Source of the DNA: Saccharococcus thermophilus
GTDB taxonomy: Bacteria; Bacillota; Bacilli; Bacillales; Anoxybacillaceae
Direction: 5' to 3'
DNA: 64,000 nt
Assembly (NCBI RefSeq): GCF_011761475.1
Contig: NZ_JAASRS010000001.1
Coordinates: 1,612,001 to 1,676,000, forward strand
Shown here: piece after piece, positions 48,157-56,049 of the stretch
Position numbering within the stretch: position 1 is the stretch's first letter
How the letters are laid out: the number at the start of each line of letters is the position of its first letter
The notes under the pieces: model-generated
Databases searched by the model: none
Told to the model about the DNA's origin: nothing
Seen by the model: the letters and a program-made list of their open reading frames with translations, nothing else
Translations under genes and position numbers: made by a program

Positions 48157-49305
48157 TTATCGTGCAGATGCATACACCATAATCGGATTGGGGCCAACGG
48201 GCACCGCAATTTTTTTCTCAAACATATATGGGCCAATTCGTTTGACGCCCCCGCCTTTAAAGGTGACGGTGTGAAAGCCAAACTCTTTTGCCGTAAGCAA
48301 AATCGCCTCCATCATCCATTGAATCGATGGCAATTCATTTAGCTTGGAATCTTCCGTAAACTCGATCACGACATTATCGTGCTGCATGCTCACCTTCTTA
48401 ATGTGAACTCCTTTTGGAACAGTGGAGCGCAACGGCCCATCGCCGTCTTTTTTCATTTGTTTTAATGCCTCTAAAAACGTCGGAACATGCTGCGGTGATG
48501 GAACAAGAAATACAGGATGCGTCGGACCAGGCCGATATAAATAATACACCCGCTTCTTATGCGGAATTTCCAACGCCTTCACATATCCTATATGATGAAG
48601 CGCCATTCCTTCCTTCTTTTCGGTAAAAAAGCAGACTTTCTTTCCGCCCATCCAGCGAATCGTTTCTTCAATACTGGCGAGAAACATCGACTCACTTGTG
48701 GATCCTTCGGAAAAAATGGGATGTTGTTTTGGCACGCGAACCAACCAGACCTTGCTTTCACGAGAAGGCGCGATCGTGACGCCATCAAGCAGCCGCTTGG
48801 ATACCCCCCATTTTTGTTCGTCAATTTTTGATGTGGCCATTTCGAGCTGCTCAGCCGCTGGTTCATATTTTTTTACTGGAACGCTAATAGGGATGATAAT
48901 GTGCGATTGTTGATCAGGGACCCCTACGACGGCAATATCTTGATCATTCAATGCTTCTTTTGTCACAATGCGCGATAAAGACGAATCGCGCTCCTCCGCA
49001 GATAAAAGCGTTTGGCTCTCCTTCGCCGGCTGTTTTGCCTGTAACGTTATCATATGCTGATCTAACTTCTCGGTTCTTTTTTCTGAATGTTGTGTCAATG
49101 GAAGGCTAGGCGCATAGATCGCCGTCACCAACATCACCGCAACGACGGAAATCAACGATGGAAGAAACCAAGATTTCCGGCGTGCCGTTTTTCTTGCTTC
49201 GATTAATTGTTGATATATTTCTTCCTTCGAACGATGGTCTTTAATCATCGGCATCTGCTGTAGCGCATGCTCAAGGCATTCATCATTCCACCGAAACTTT
49301 TTCAC
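48157..49305 (-). CDS. rsiX: Anti-sigma-X factor RsiX (internal GTG start)
   Basis: Separate start for the second half of the fused frame: GTG at 49305, preceded at about six bases by AAAGGGGGGAG, which is also a strong ribosome site. The 382 residues have a cytoplasmic N-terminal domain that binds the sigma factor, a membrane helix at about 46-66 (SWFLPSLISVVAVMLV region) and a large external domain containing GerMN-like patterns. Somewhat longer than B. subtilis RsiX. Confidence 0.8.
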   Translation of the reverse strand: MKKFRWNDECLEHALQQMPMIKDHRSKEEIYQQLIEARKTARRKSWFLPSLISVVAVMLVTAIYAPSLPLTQHSEKRTEKLDQHMITLQAKQPAKESQTLLSAEERDSSLSRIVTKEALNDQDIAVVGVPDQQSHIIIPISVPVKKYEPAAEQLEMATSKIDEQKWGVSKRLLDGVTIAPSRESKVWLVRVPKQHPIFSEGSTSESMFLASIEETIRWMGGKKVCFFTEKKEGMALHHIGYVKALEIPHKKRVYYLYRPGPTHPVFLVPSPQHVPTFLEALKQMKKDGDGPLRSTVPKGVHIKKVSMQHDNVVIEFTEDSKLNELPSIQWMMEAILLTAKEFGFHTVTFKGGGVKRIGPYMFEKKIAVPVGPNPIMVYASAR

Positions 49306-49830
49306 GCTGCTCCCCCCTTTCTCCATCTCTTCTTCCATATACTTTTTCAACACTTTCAACGCCCGGTGCTGCGTCGTTTTGACTTTGCTTTCCGTCCATC
49401 CTAACGCTTCTGCTGTTTCGGTAATGGATAACGATTGAATAAAGCGAAGCACGATGACAAGCTGCTGATCGATCGTACAGCGTTCTAAACAACGATACAG
49501 CAGCTGAATCTCCTCTTTTTGAATCGCAATTTCCTCCGGTAGCGGCTGTACATCGCAAAGCTGCTCCTCGTCCCAATCCAAATTTCCCGATATTTTGCGC
49601 CGCCGGCTTTTTTGTTTGCGAAAAAAATCGATTGCCACATGGCGCGCAATCGACAACAGCCATGTTTTTTCGCTGCTTTCTCCCTTAAACCGTTTATATG
49701 AACGCAATACTTTTATGTATACTTCCTGAACGAGATCTTCCGCCTGTTCGCGATTTCTCACCATATAAAATAGGAAATTAAAAATGTCATGATGATACTT
49801 CTCATACAACTCCTCAAAGACGGAGTCCAT
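48157..49830 (-). CDS. sigX: SigX ECF sigma factor fused in frame to its anti-sigma factor RsiX
   Basis: Residues 1 to about 175 are an ECF sigma factor: region 2 has DLVQEVYIKVLRSYKRF and SIARHVAIDFFR, region 4 has IQSLSITETAEALGWTESKVKTTQHRALK. From about residue 176 the chain continues as RsiX. Normally these are two genes. At the junction the minus strand reads AAAGGGGGGAGC: with five G instead of six, SigX would end GGAA-stop, the TGA overlapping the rsiX GTG (GTGA). The six-G run removes that stop. The ATG at 49830 follows GGGAGG by seven bases. A SigX-type promoter lies upstream. Fusion may be real or a homopolymer error. Confidence 0.88.
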   Translation of the reverse strand: MDSVFEELYEKYHHDIFNFLFYMVRNREQAEDLVQEVYIKVLRSYKRFKGESSEKTWLLSIARHVAIDFFRKQKSRRRKISGNLDWDEEQLCDVQPLPEEIAIQKEEIQLLYRCLERCTIDQQLVIVLRFIQSLSITETAEALGWTESKVKTTQHRALKVLKKYMEEEMEKGGSSVKKFRWNDECLEHALQQMPMIKDHRSKEEIYQQLIEARKTARRKSWFLPSLISVVAVMLVTAIYAPSLPLTQHSEKRTEKLDQHMITLQAKQPAKESQTLLSAEERDSSLSRIVTKEALNDQDIAVVGVPDQQSHIIIPISVPVKKYEPAAEQLEMATSKIDEQKWGVSKRLLDGVTIAPSRESKVWLVRVPKQHPIFSEGSTSESMFLASIEETIRWMGGKKVCFFTEKKEGMALHHIGYVKALEIPHKKRVYYLYRPGPTHPVFLVPSPQHVPTFLEALKQMKKDGDGPLRSTVPKGVHIKKVSMQHDNVVIEFTEDSKLNELPSIQWMMEAILLTAKEFGFHTVTFKGGGVKRIGPYMFEKKIAVPVGPNPIMVYASAR

Positions 49831-49851
49831 CCTTTCTCCTCCCATTCTACT

Positions 49852-49874
49852 CCATTTGTCGCCGCGACAAATGG
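49852..49874. repeat. Palindrome over the sigX promoter
   Basis: CCATTTGTCGC and GCGACAAATGG are perfect 11-base arms around one central base. The left half contains the CGAC -10 element. It may be an operator, or simply the -10 and its mirror. Confidence 0.55.
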
Positions 49875-49884
49875 ATTCGTTACA
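49858..49884 (-). promoter_or_regulatory. SigX-dependent autoregulatory promoter
   Basis: TGTAAC (49884-49879) and CGAC (49861-49858) with exactly 17 bases between: the pattern of B. subtilis SigX promoters. It lies 28 bases upstream of sigX, consistent with self-activation. Confidence 0.82.
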
Positions 49885-49916
49885 ACCATCTTAAAATTTC
49901 CTCGCAAAAAAAGGAA

Positions 49917-49954
49917 GTAAAAAAAGGAAGAATATTTACAGAATATTCTTCCTT
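49917..49954 (-). terminator. Terminator of the cobalamin operon
   Basis: AAGGAAGAATATT and its complement form a 13-bp stem with a 5-base loop followed by seven T residues on the minus strand, directly after cblS. Confidence 0.92.
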
Positions 49955-50671
49955 TTATTCATCGAATTGAAGCGGAAAAAATAAATCCTTGGCAAGCTTT
50001 TTGACTTCCCCTTCTACACAAGGATGGTAACTAATTAATATAGAGGTAGACGGACCTGAGGATGCAAAAAGCGGCAGAGCGCAGGAACATGATGAAAAAG
50101 CTAGCCCGTTTGCCTGCAGCAGTTGCTGCAGTTCGTAATAAATCCCTTTCGATCCGATTGGTACAATCTCATAAATATGCGGTTGCTTTAATAATTGCGA
50201 AAATAACGCGAGCGGGACAATTCGCTCTTTCCGCTTCAACACTTCATCCCCAACAAGCGGCTCCCCGATGACGGCAAATTTCGCTCCTTTTGGTGTGATG
50301 GCGATCCGTTTTTTGTCTCTTTCAATGGTGCCAATCGCCGTAACGCCAACGGCAGATTGGATGGTAGAAAAATTCGACTCGCTGCTTCCCGTTATCGGGA
50401 TGTCTATCCGCAGCTCCTCACACGTTTGACGAATGCCGCGGCAGAGAAGTTCCCATGCTTGATCAGCGACGAAATTTTGCAAAACGATGGCATACGGTTC
50501 CGCTCCCACACTTAATAGCTCCATGAAAGCGACGCGCGCCGCAAAATAAGCAACGATATCATATGGAACATTTACGAGATCTTTCTCCTTTTCTCCAATG
50601 GCCGCCGAGCCGTCGGCGGCAACCACAAGCTCCATCCCATTGGCAAACGGTACAAACAATACATCACGCAT
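49955..50671 (-). CDS. cblS: Alpha-ribazole kinase CblS
   Basis: Phosphorylates salvaged alpha-ribazole to its 5'-phosphate for the nucleotide loop of B12. The 238 residues resemble the AIR synthase/ThiL/HypE fold: ATP-binding aspartate and glycine segments in GTIERDKKRIAI and GEPLVGDEVL, and MELLSVGAEPYAIVLQNF. CblT-CblS pairs were described in G. kaustophilus and Listeria; here cblS overlaps cblT by eight bases. Last gene of the operon. Confidence 0.88.
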   Translation of the reverse strand: MRDVLFVPFANGMELVVAADGSAAIGEKEKDLVNVPYDIVAYFAARVAFMELLSVGAEPYAIVLQNFVADQAWELLCRGIRQTCEELRIDIPITGSSESNFSTIQSAVGVTAIGTIERDKKRIAITPKGAKFAVIGEPLVGDEVLKRKERIVPLALFSQLLKQPHIYEIVPIGSKGIYYELQQLLQANGLAFSSCSCALPLFASSGPSTSILISYHPCVEGEVKKLAKDLFFPLQFDE

Positions 50672-51161
50672 AAGGCACCTTCTCCGCTTCCTTCGTTACC
50701 CTTTTCACCAGCACGGGAGTGACGACAGCAGCAATGGCAAGATTCGCAGCGGTAGCGATCGCTAAAGCAGGAATAATCGCCATCACAAACGCTTTTCCCA
50801 TCCATAACGCAAACGGAAGCGGTGATAAAAATGCATTTCCGACAAAGAAGGCAAAAAAGGCCGTCTTTTTCCATTTGCGGCGATATAAGATGGCAAATCC
50901 GAAGACGAGTGCGGCCATTTCGCCGGCGACGAGCAGATGAAATGGCCCGAGCGGAAATCCGGCAAAAAACGCGGAAATCATGTGGCCAAATGCGGCGACA
51001 AGCGCCCCGGGACCGGCGCCAAGCAGAGCCGCGGCAACAAGCGCCGGGGCGCTATCTAACGCAATGCTGCCGACAGATGTCGGCAGCTTTAATAGCGAGC
51101 CGATGACCGATAAACTAAGGAAAACAATTGCGGTCGCAAATCGTTTTCTACCTTCTATCAT
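50664..51161 (-). CDS. cblT: Alpha-ribazole transporter CblT (ECF S-component type)
   Basis: A 165-residue membrane protein with about five hydrophobic segments, conserved small-residue stretches (DSAPALVAAALLGAGPGALV, GEMAALVFGF) typical of ECF transporter S-components. Takes up alpha-ribazole. Overlaps the cobalamin adenosyltransferase by four bases and cblS by eight. Confidence 0.88.
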   Translation of the reverse strand: MIEGRKRFATAIVFLSLSVIGSLLKLPTSVGSIALDSAPALVAAALLGAGPGALVAAFGHMISAFFAGFPLGPFHLLVAGEMAALVFGFAILYRRKWKKTAFFAFFVGNAFLSPLPFALWMGKAFVMAIIPALAIATAANLAIAAVVTPVLVKRVTKEAEKVPYA

Positions 51162-51733
51162 TGTTTCTCCTCCCGATCGCGAAACACAATGGCGCTTCGT
51201 TCATATTCGACGTCTTTTACTCCTAAACGCGCGTTAATGACGCGGGCAACAGCAAAAAAGTAATCGGATAAGCGGTTCACATACTGCAATACAATTTCAT
51301 TAATCGGCTCCGCTTTGCTCAATGAGACGATGCACCGTTCCGCTCTTCTTGTTACCGTGCGGGCAACATGAAGCGCCGCTGCTGCAGGAGAACCACCAGG
51401 CAAAATAAACTTTTCGAGCGGCGGTGCTTCTTTCACATATTCATCGATGCGTGTTTCTAAAAATGTCACCATATCCGCTGTTACTTTATATGGAAGTTTC
51501 CCATTCACAATAGCCAAATCGCCGCCGCAATCAAATAATTCATGTTGAATTTTTTGCAGCTCTGTATATATATCTTGAAACTTCTCATCATGTAGCAACG
51601 TCATCGCCTGTCCGACAAATGAATTGACTTCATCGAGCGTTCCATACGCTTCGACGCGCAAATGATCTTTATCCACCCGTCCGCCAATTAAACTTGTTTT
51701 TCCTTTATCCCCGGTTCTTGTATATAGTCTCAT
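51158..51733 (-). CDS. pduO: Cob(I)alamin adenosyltransferase, PduO type
   Basis: Adds the 5'-deoxyadenosyl group from ATP to cob(I)alamin. The 191 residues begin MRLYTRTGDKGKTSL, which holds the ATP-binding TGDKG motif, and include GTLDEVNSFVG and VARTVTRRAERCIVSL. The ATG at 51733 follows AAAGGGGAG; the longer frame overlaps the preceding gene. Confidence 0.95.
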   Translation of the reverse strand: MRLYTRTGDKGKTSLIGGRVDKDHLRVEAYGTLDEVNSFVGQAMTLLHDEKFQDIYTELQKIQHELFDCGGDLAIVNGKLPYKVTADMVTFLETRIDEYVKEAPPLEKFILPGGSPAAAALHVARTVTRRAERCIVSLSKAEPINEIVLQYVNRLSDYFFAVARVINARLGVKDVEYERSAIVFRDREEKQ

Positions 51734-51747
51734 ATCGTTTCTCCCCT

Positions 51748-52164
51748 TTATTTGATTCGTTCTGCCAATCCGCACCAAATGCGATCCACACGGTCGCAAA
51801 ACTCTGCCAACCGCTGGTAACACCAACCGGTTACATCACGCCATAACCGGTCCTCTTGCTCTATCGGCACGATTCCCTGGGTAATATCGGTGCCAATCCA
51901 TACTACTGTGCGCCCAGGGCATTGCCGCTCCCATTCCTGCCACCGCCAAAACAATTGTCCCCAATAACCGAGGTCAGGCAGGCGGCGAATCGCCGCTTCC
52001 AGCCCTTCAAACACTACGATTCGTTCTGATATACTTTCATCAGGTTCGCCATATGTCCCTTCATATCCGTTATACCATATGATATCCTTTCGTTCCCTTA
52101 TTCCGTAATGTTTGCACACCCATTTTCGTTTTCCTTGAAAAGCACCTCCGACAATGAAATGCAT
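51748..52164 (-). CDS. CobU-like NTPase with altered P-loop
   Basis: A 138-residue protein whose N-terminus MHFIVGGAFQGKRKWV mimics the CobU P-loop, but has GGAFQGKR where CobU has GGVRSGKS, so the serine that binds nucleotide magnesium is replaced by arginine. Two short segments (VVFEGLEAAIR, VVWIGTDITQGIVP) match CobU kinase motifs in order. A full-size CobU is at 53494-54054. The start overlaps the end of cobC by 67 bases but has a good AAGGAG site. Found next to cob genes in other Geobacillus; catalysis uncertain. Confidence 0.78.
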   Translation of the reverse strand: MHFIVGGAFQGKRKWVCKHYGIRERKDIIWYNGYEGTYGEPDESISERIVVFEGLEAAIRRLPDLGYWGQLFWRWQEWERQCPGRTVVWIGTDITQGIVPIEQEDRLWRDVTGWCYQRLAEFCDRVDRIWCGLAERIK

Positions 52165-52757
52165 CGTTTTTTCTCCTTCCACCTCTCTAGCGTCGATTGC
52201 AACGTATACCCGCTGCCAAACGGCACCGCCCATTCCCAAAAAGGCCTTTCGATCGGCGCAAAACGCTCTAATACATAACGAATCGGTCCGCCATGCGTGA
52301 CAACGGCAACATGCTTCGCGTTTGTTTGTTCGGCAAGTAGTATGGTTTGTGCCAGCGCTTCTTCCACCCGCTGGCAAAAAGCTTGATAGCTTTCCCCATT
52401 CGGCGGCGCTACGGAAAGCGGAGAATGCAGCCATTGCTGATACTCTTTTATTTCTTTCAGCTCTGGAAAAGTTTTTCCTTCCCAGTCGCCAAAATTTATT
52501 TCCCGCCATTGCGCCATTTCGTATTTTTGACCGCCATCATTTCGAAACAACAGTTCGCACGTTTGCCGGCAGCGCAATAAGTCACTTGAAACGAGCAGAT
52601 CAACCGGCTGTTCCAATCTTAATGCCACGCGGCGAAGCCGCATTTTTTCCTGTTCGGCAAGCGGGACGTCCGTATGCCCGATATATCGCCGCTCCGCATT
52701 TTCCGGCGTCAGCCCATGGCGGATGAACGTAATAGCCAAATGAGACACCATAGCCAC
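52098..52757 (-). CDS. cobC: Alpha-ribazole-5'-phosphate phosphatase CobC, histidine phosphatase family
   Basis: Removes phosphate from alpha-ribazole phosphate or adenosylcobalamin phosphate. The 219 residues contain FIRHGLTPEN with the catalytic RHG, SSDLLRCRQT, WREINFGDWEG and VTHGGPIRY. GTG start at 52757, seven bases after AAGGAG; an ATG two codons on is possible. Overlaps cobS by 49 bases. Confidence 0.9.
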   Translation of the reverse strand: MAMVSHLAITFIRHGLTPENAERRYIGHTDVPLAEQEKMRLRRVALRLEQPVDLLVSSDLLRCRQTCELLFRNDGGQKYEMAQWREINFGDWEGKTFPELKEIKEYQQWLHSPLSVAPPNGESYQAFCQRVEEALAQTILLAEQTNAKHVAVVTHGGPIRYVLERFAPIERPFWEWAVPFGSGYTLQSTLERWKEKKRCISLSEVLFKENENGCANITE

Positions 52758-53497
52758 GTTTCCGCTCCTTCCACAAACGCTCCGATCGTATCGCCGGTAA
52801 TCCCGCCAAACTGCTTTTCAAACGAAGCTCTCGCCAGCCAAGCCGCCGCAATCGTTCCGGTTGCCAATAAGCCAGCGTTTTTGATCACGGAAGCATCCAT
52901 GATGCAAATGCATGCAAGCAGCACGATGCTGATCGCCATCGCCACATAGCCATCCATGCGGCTAGTATATTCACGAAAAGCAACCGCCATTCCGGTTGGC
53001 TTTGCTGGTTTTCCGCAAACAAGAAGCCAAGCCGCTCCCGTTCTTGACAGCAGCGGGACGACAATAAGAAGAAGCGCGTTCAGCCCAGTGCGTATCGTTT
53101 CCAACAAAAACAAAAGGCGGAACGAAAGCAAACAGAAAATCGATAAAACGGCAAACGCCCCGACGCGGGAATCACTCATGATTTCCTGGCGGCGCTTGAT
53201 GTCACGGTATGAAAAAAAGGCATCGCTGACATCCATCCAGCCATCCGCGTGCAAACCGCCAGCAAGCCAAACCGACAGCCACATGAGAAACAGCGCCAAA
53301 AACAGCGGGGAAAAGGAAGAAAAAGCAGAAAACAGGTCGTACATTATGGCCGCGACAGTTCCGATGATGGCACCGATAAGCGGGAAAAAACGGACGGACC
53401 AGCGCGCTACGTCACCGTTCCAATCGATTTGCCTCCGCACTGGAATCACCGTTAAAAATTGCATCGATAATAACAAACCGCTCCAAGCTGCTTTCAT
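52709..53497 (-). CDS. cobS: Adenosylcobinamide-GDP ribazoletransferase
   Basis: Joins activated cobinamide to alpha-ribazole, completing B12. The 262-residue membrane protein has about six hydrophobic segments and the substrate motif LHADGWMDVSDAFFS, with a second acidic site GGITGDTIGAF. Overlaps cobU by four bases. Confidence 0.95.
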   Translation of the reverse strand: MKAAWSGLLLSMQFLTVIPVRRQIDWNGDVARWSVRFFPLIGAIIGTVAAIMYDLFSAFSSFSPLFLALFLMWLSVWLAGGLHADGWMDVSDAFFSYRDIKRRQEIMSDSRVGAFAVLSIFCLLSFRLLFLLETIRTGLNALLLIVVPLLSRTGAAWLLVCGKPAKPTGMAVAFREYTSRMDGYVAMAISIVLLACICIMDASVIKNAGLLATGTIAAAWLARASFEKQFGGITGDTIGAFVEGAETWLWCLIWLLRSSAMG

Positions 53498-54054
53498 CGG
53501 AACAACTCTCCTTTTTTGACCGTTGCCAACCCGTGCTGGACTAAAACGGCAACCTCTGCTTTCTCGACAATTTGCTGGTGAAGCCAGCCAAGCATTTTCA
53601 TATAGTGATATGTCCCGATATCATCGGGTACTCCCCCGCAAAATAATTCATTGGAAACAATAATCAACGCTTTGCACGCTCCCGCCAGCCGCTGTAGCGT
53701 TTCCCACATGTACGCCGCTTTACGGAAACATAATTTTTCCTCTTTCCAACTGTCATCACGAAACAGCTCATTGGCAAGCCAATTTGTCAAACAGTCGAGC
53801 AGCACAACATCCGCTTTCTTAAACGATCCGACCAGCTCGTCAAGACAAGCAGGATGCTCCCATGTTGTCCATGGCATCGGCTGTTTCTCCCGCCGCTTTT
53901 GGTGATGGGTGATTCGTTGCTTCATTTCTTCGTCATCAGCGCTTGCCGTCGCAATATAGTGGAAGGAGGATTCCGGGACGGCCAGCTTTCTCGCGTATCT
54001 TTCAGCCACTTTGCTTTTTCCGCTGCGGACACCGCCGCTAATAAACACCATCAT
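53494..54054 (-). CDS. cobU: Adenosylcobinamide kinase/guanylyltransferase CobU
   Basis: Phosphorylates adenosylcobinamide and then forms adenosylcobinamide-GDP. The 186 residues have an intact P-loop, SGGVRSGKSK, the histidine-bearing RITHHQKRR that carries GMP, and LLDCLTNWLANEL. Start between two ATGs (54054, 54051) after GGTGGGG; a GTG at 54063 is less likely. Overlaps cobD by four bases. Confidence 0.94.
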   Translation of the reverse strand: MMVFISGGVRSGKSKVAERYARKLAVPESSFHYIATASADDEEMKQRITHHQKRREKQPMPWTTWEHPACLDELVGSFKKADVVLLDCLTNWLANELFRDDSWKEEKLCFRKAAYMWETLQRLAGACKALIIVSNELFCGGVPDDIGTYHYMKMLGWLHQQIVEKAEVAVLVQHGLATVKKGELFR

Positions 54055-55121
54055 GTTCCCCACCGCTTTAACACATGCAATAATTCGTCATTTTCTTCTT
54101 TCGTTTTCACGGCAAAGCGCAAATAACGACCGTCAAGACCAGGGAAATTCATGGTATGGCGCGGCACGATTCCTTCCTTTAATAAAGAAAAGAACAGTTC
54201 TTCTGTTGAACACCCCGGCCGCCGCAATAAATAAAAGTTAACGACAGACGGAGAAACAGAATAGCCACATGCGCGCAATGTGTTTGTGATTCTTTTCCTC
54301 TCTTCGGCAATCATCTGCTTCGTTTGCTCGACAAACTCCTCGAGCGGCAAAAAACGAAGCGCCAGCTGCTGGGCAATCCGGCTTACGCTCCATGGCGGCT
54401 GCAACGTCTTTACTTTTTCCATGACCGTTTCATTTGCGGCTATATAGCCAAGGCGCGCTCCTGCTAAATGATGGATTTTCGTTAAGGAGCGCAACACGAT
54501 TAAGCGGGAAAATTCATTCATCCACCGCATTGCCGTAAAGCCTTCAGGCCAAAAAGGGTAAAACGCCTCGTCAATTACCACAAACGTCCCTGCTTTCTCC
54601 GCCGCGGTAAGCAACGCATACAGTTCATCTTCTTTCATCACCGTTCCCGTTGGATTGTTTGGATGGCATAAAAAGAGAACATCGACCTCTTCTATTAATT
54701 TCATTAACTCCTGTTGCTCGTATTTCCAATTTCGCTCTTCCGTTGCAACAAGCGAGACAATGTCACAGTCATGCGCCTGACAGGCGCGACGATACTCGGA
54801 AAACGTCGGTTCGAGAATGCCGACACGCTTATTGGCAAACCATTTAGCGAGCAAATAAATGCACTCGGAAGCACCGTTGGCGATAAGCAATTGCTTGGGC
54901 GATACCCCTTCCATTTCAGCAATCAGCTCGGCCAACTGACGCGCCTCGGGATCGGGATACTCCATCGCCCATTGGCAAAATTCCGTTTGTGAAGGCCAAA
55001 GCGATGGCGGAAGCATATACGGGTTCGTATTGACGCTAAAATCGATATACCTTTCTGGAAGCGGAAGATTGCAGGATTCATATAGCTTGCGAGGATTCGC
55101 CCCATGCGCCGGTAAACGCAA
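54051..55121 (-). CDS. cobD: L-threonine-O-3-phosphate decarboxylase
   Basis: PLP enzyme that makes (R)-1-amino-2-propanol phosphate, the linker of the nucleotide loop. The 356-residue fold type I aminotransferase-like chain has FSVNTNPYMLP, HPNNPTGT, DEAFYPF, and the PLP lysine in RSLTKIHHLAGARLGY. The TTG start at 55121 lies seven bases after GGAGGG and inside the end of cbiB. Naming follows the Salmonella system. Confidence 0.92.
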   Translation of the reverse strand: MRLPAHGANPRKLYESCNLPLPERYIDFSVNTNPYMLPPSLWPSQTEFCQWAMEYPDPEARQLAELIAEMEGVSPKQLLIANGASECIYLLAKWFANKRVGILEPTFSEYRRACQAHDCDIVSLVATEERNWKYEQQELMKLIEEVDVLFLCHPNNPTGTVMKEDELYALLTAAEKAGTFVVIDEAFYPFWPEGFTAMRWMNEFSRLIVLRSLTKIHHLAGARLGYIAANETVMEKVKTLQPPWSVSRIAQQLALRFLPLEEFVEQTKQMIAEERKRITNTLRACGYSVSPSVVNFYLLRRPGCSTEELFFSLLKEGIVPRHTMNFPGLDGRYLRFAVKTKEENDELLHVLKRWGT

Positions 55122-56049
55122 TCATCATCCCTCCTATCAACAATAGCAGCGCAAACGATAAAACGGTCACGACCATCATTCGGAGCGCTTGACGAATATG
55201 TTTGGTTTGCAAAGGAACGAGCGGGTCACCGAGCGTCGGCCGTCTGGAAACGATGCCGTGATACGTATTCACGCCGCCAAGCTGCACGCCTAAAAGCGCC
55301 GCCATCGCCGCCTCCGGCCAGCCGCTGTTCGGGCTTGGATGCTTACGGGCATCGCGAAACAGCACGCGCCAGCAGTAGCGAAATCGCTTGCCGCTATGAA
55401 CGAGCACCATGATGACCGCTGTCAGACGCGCCGGTATATAATTCATGACATCATCCAGTCTTGCCGACGCCCAGCCGAACGCGCGGTACATATCATTTTT
55501 ATAGCCGAGCATCGAATCGCACGTATTGACAGCGCGATAAAAAAGCGCCAATGGCGCGCCGCCGATCCACGCGTAAAACAGAGGCGCGGTAATGCCGTCG
55601 CTCGTATTTTCCGCCACCGTTTCCACGCAGGCACGAACAATTTCCGGTTCATCCAAGTTTTCCGTATCGCGGCCGACAATCATGCTTAACTCTCGGCGCG
55701 CCTGCTCCATATCCCCCCGTTCGAGCGGCAGCAGCACATTCCATGCCGCTTCTTGCAGGCTTTTCGTTGCAATCGTGGTAAAAATCAGTATCGCTTCGAC
55801 GACGACTCCAAAGAGCCAAGAAAGCGAATAACTAATTTTGACGGCAAGCAACGAAATGATATACACCGTTCCCGTTACCGCCGTTACCGTCACGATTCCT
55901 TTTACGCGCCGATATGCTCCTTTGTTTAGCCGCCGGTCCAAAAAAGCGATAAACGCTCCCATACCCCGTACCGGATGCGGCAGCCAACGCGGATCACCGA
56001 GCCAAAAATCAAGCATCAGCGCCAGTGCAAGCGCCAACAGATGGCTCAT
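55078..56049 (-). CDS. cbiB: Adenosylcobinamide-phosphate synthase CbiB
   Basis: Membrane enzyme that attaches the aminopropanol linker to adenosylcobyric acid. The 323 residues include DFWLGDPRWLPHPVRGMG, ETVAENTSDGITAPLFY and RLDDVMNYIPARLTA, the CbiB signatures, with several membrane helices. Overlaps the next upstream gene by four bases and cobD by 44. Confidence 0.96.
   Translation of the reverse strand: MSHLLALALALMLDFWLGDPRWLPHPVRGMGAFIAFLDRRLNKGAYRRVKGIVTVTAVTGTVYIISLLAVKISYSLSWLFGVVVEAILIFTTIATKSLQEAAWNVLLPLERGDMEQARRELSMIVGRDTENLDEPEIVRACVETVAENTSDGITAPLFYAWIGGAPLALFYRAVNTCDSMLGYKNDMYRAFGWASARLDDVMNYIPARLTAVIMVLVHSGKRFRYCWRVLFRDARKHPSPNSGWPEAAMAALLGVQLGGVNTYHGIVSRRPTLGDPLVPLQTKHIRQALRMMVVTVLSFALLLLIGGMMIAFTGAWGESSQAI

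Noticed and set aside
50062-50271. Plus-strand frame of 69 codons in cblS
   Set aside because: Antisense shadow without a ribosome site.
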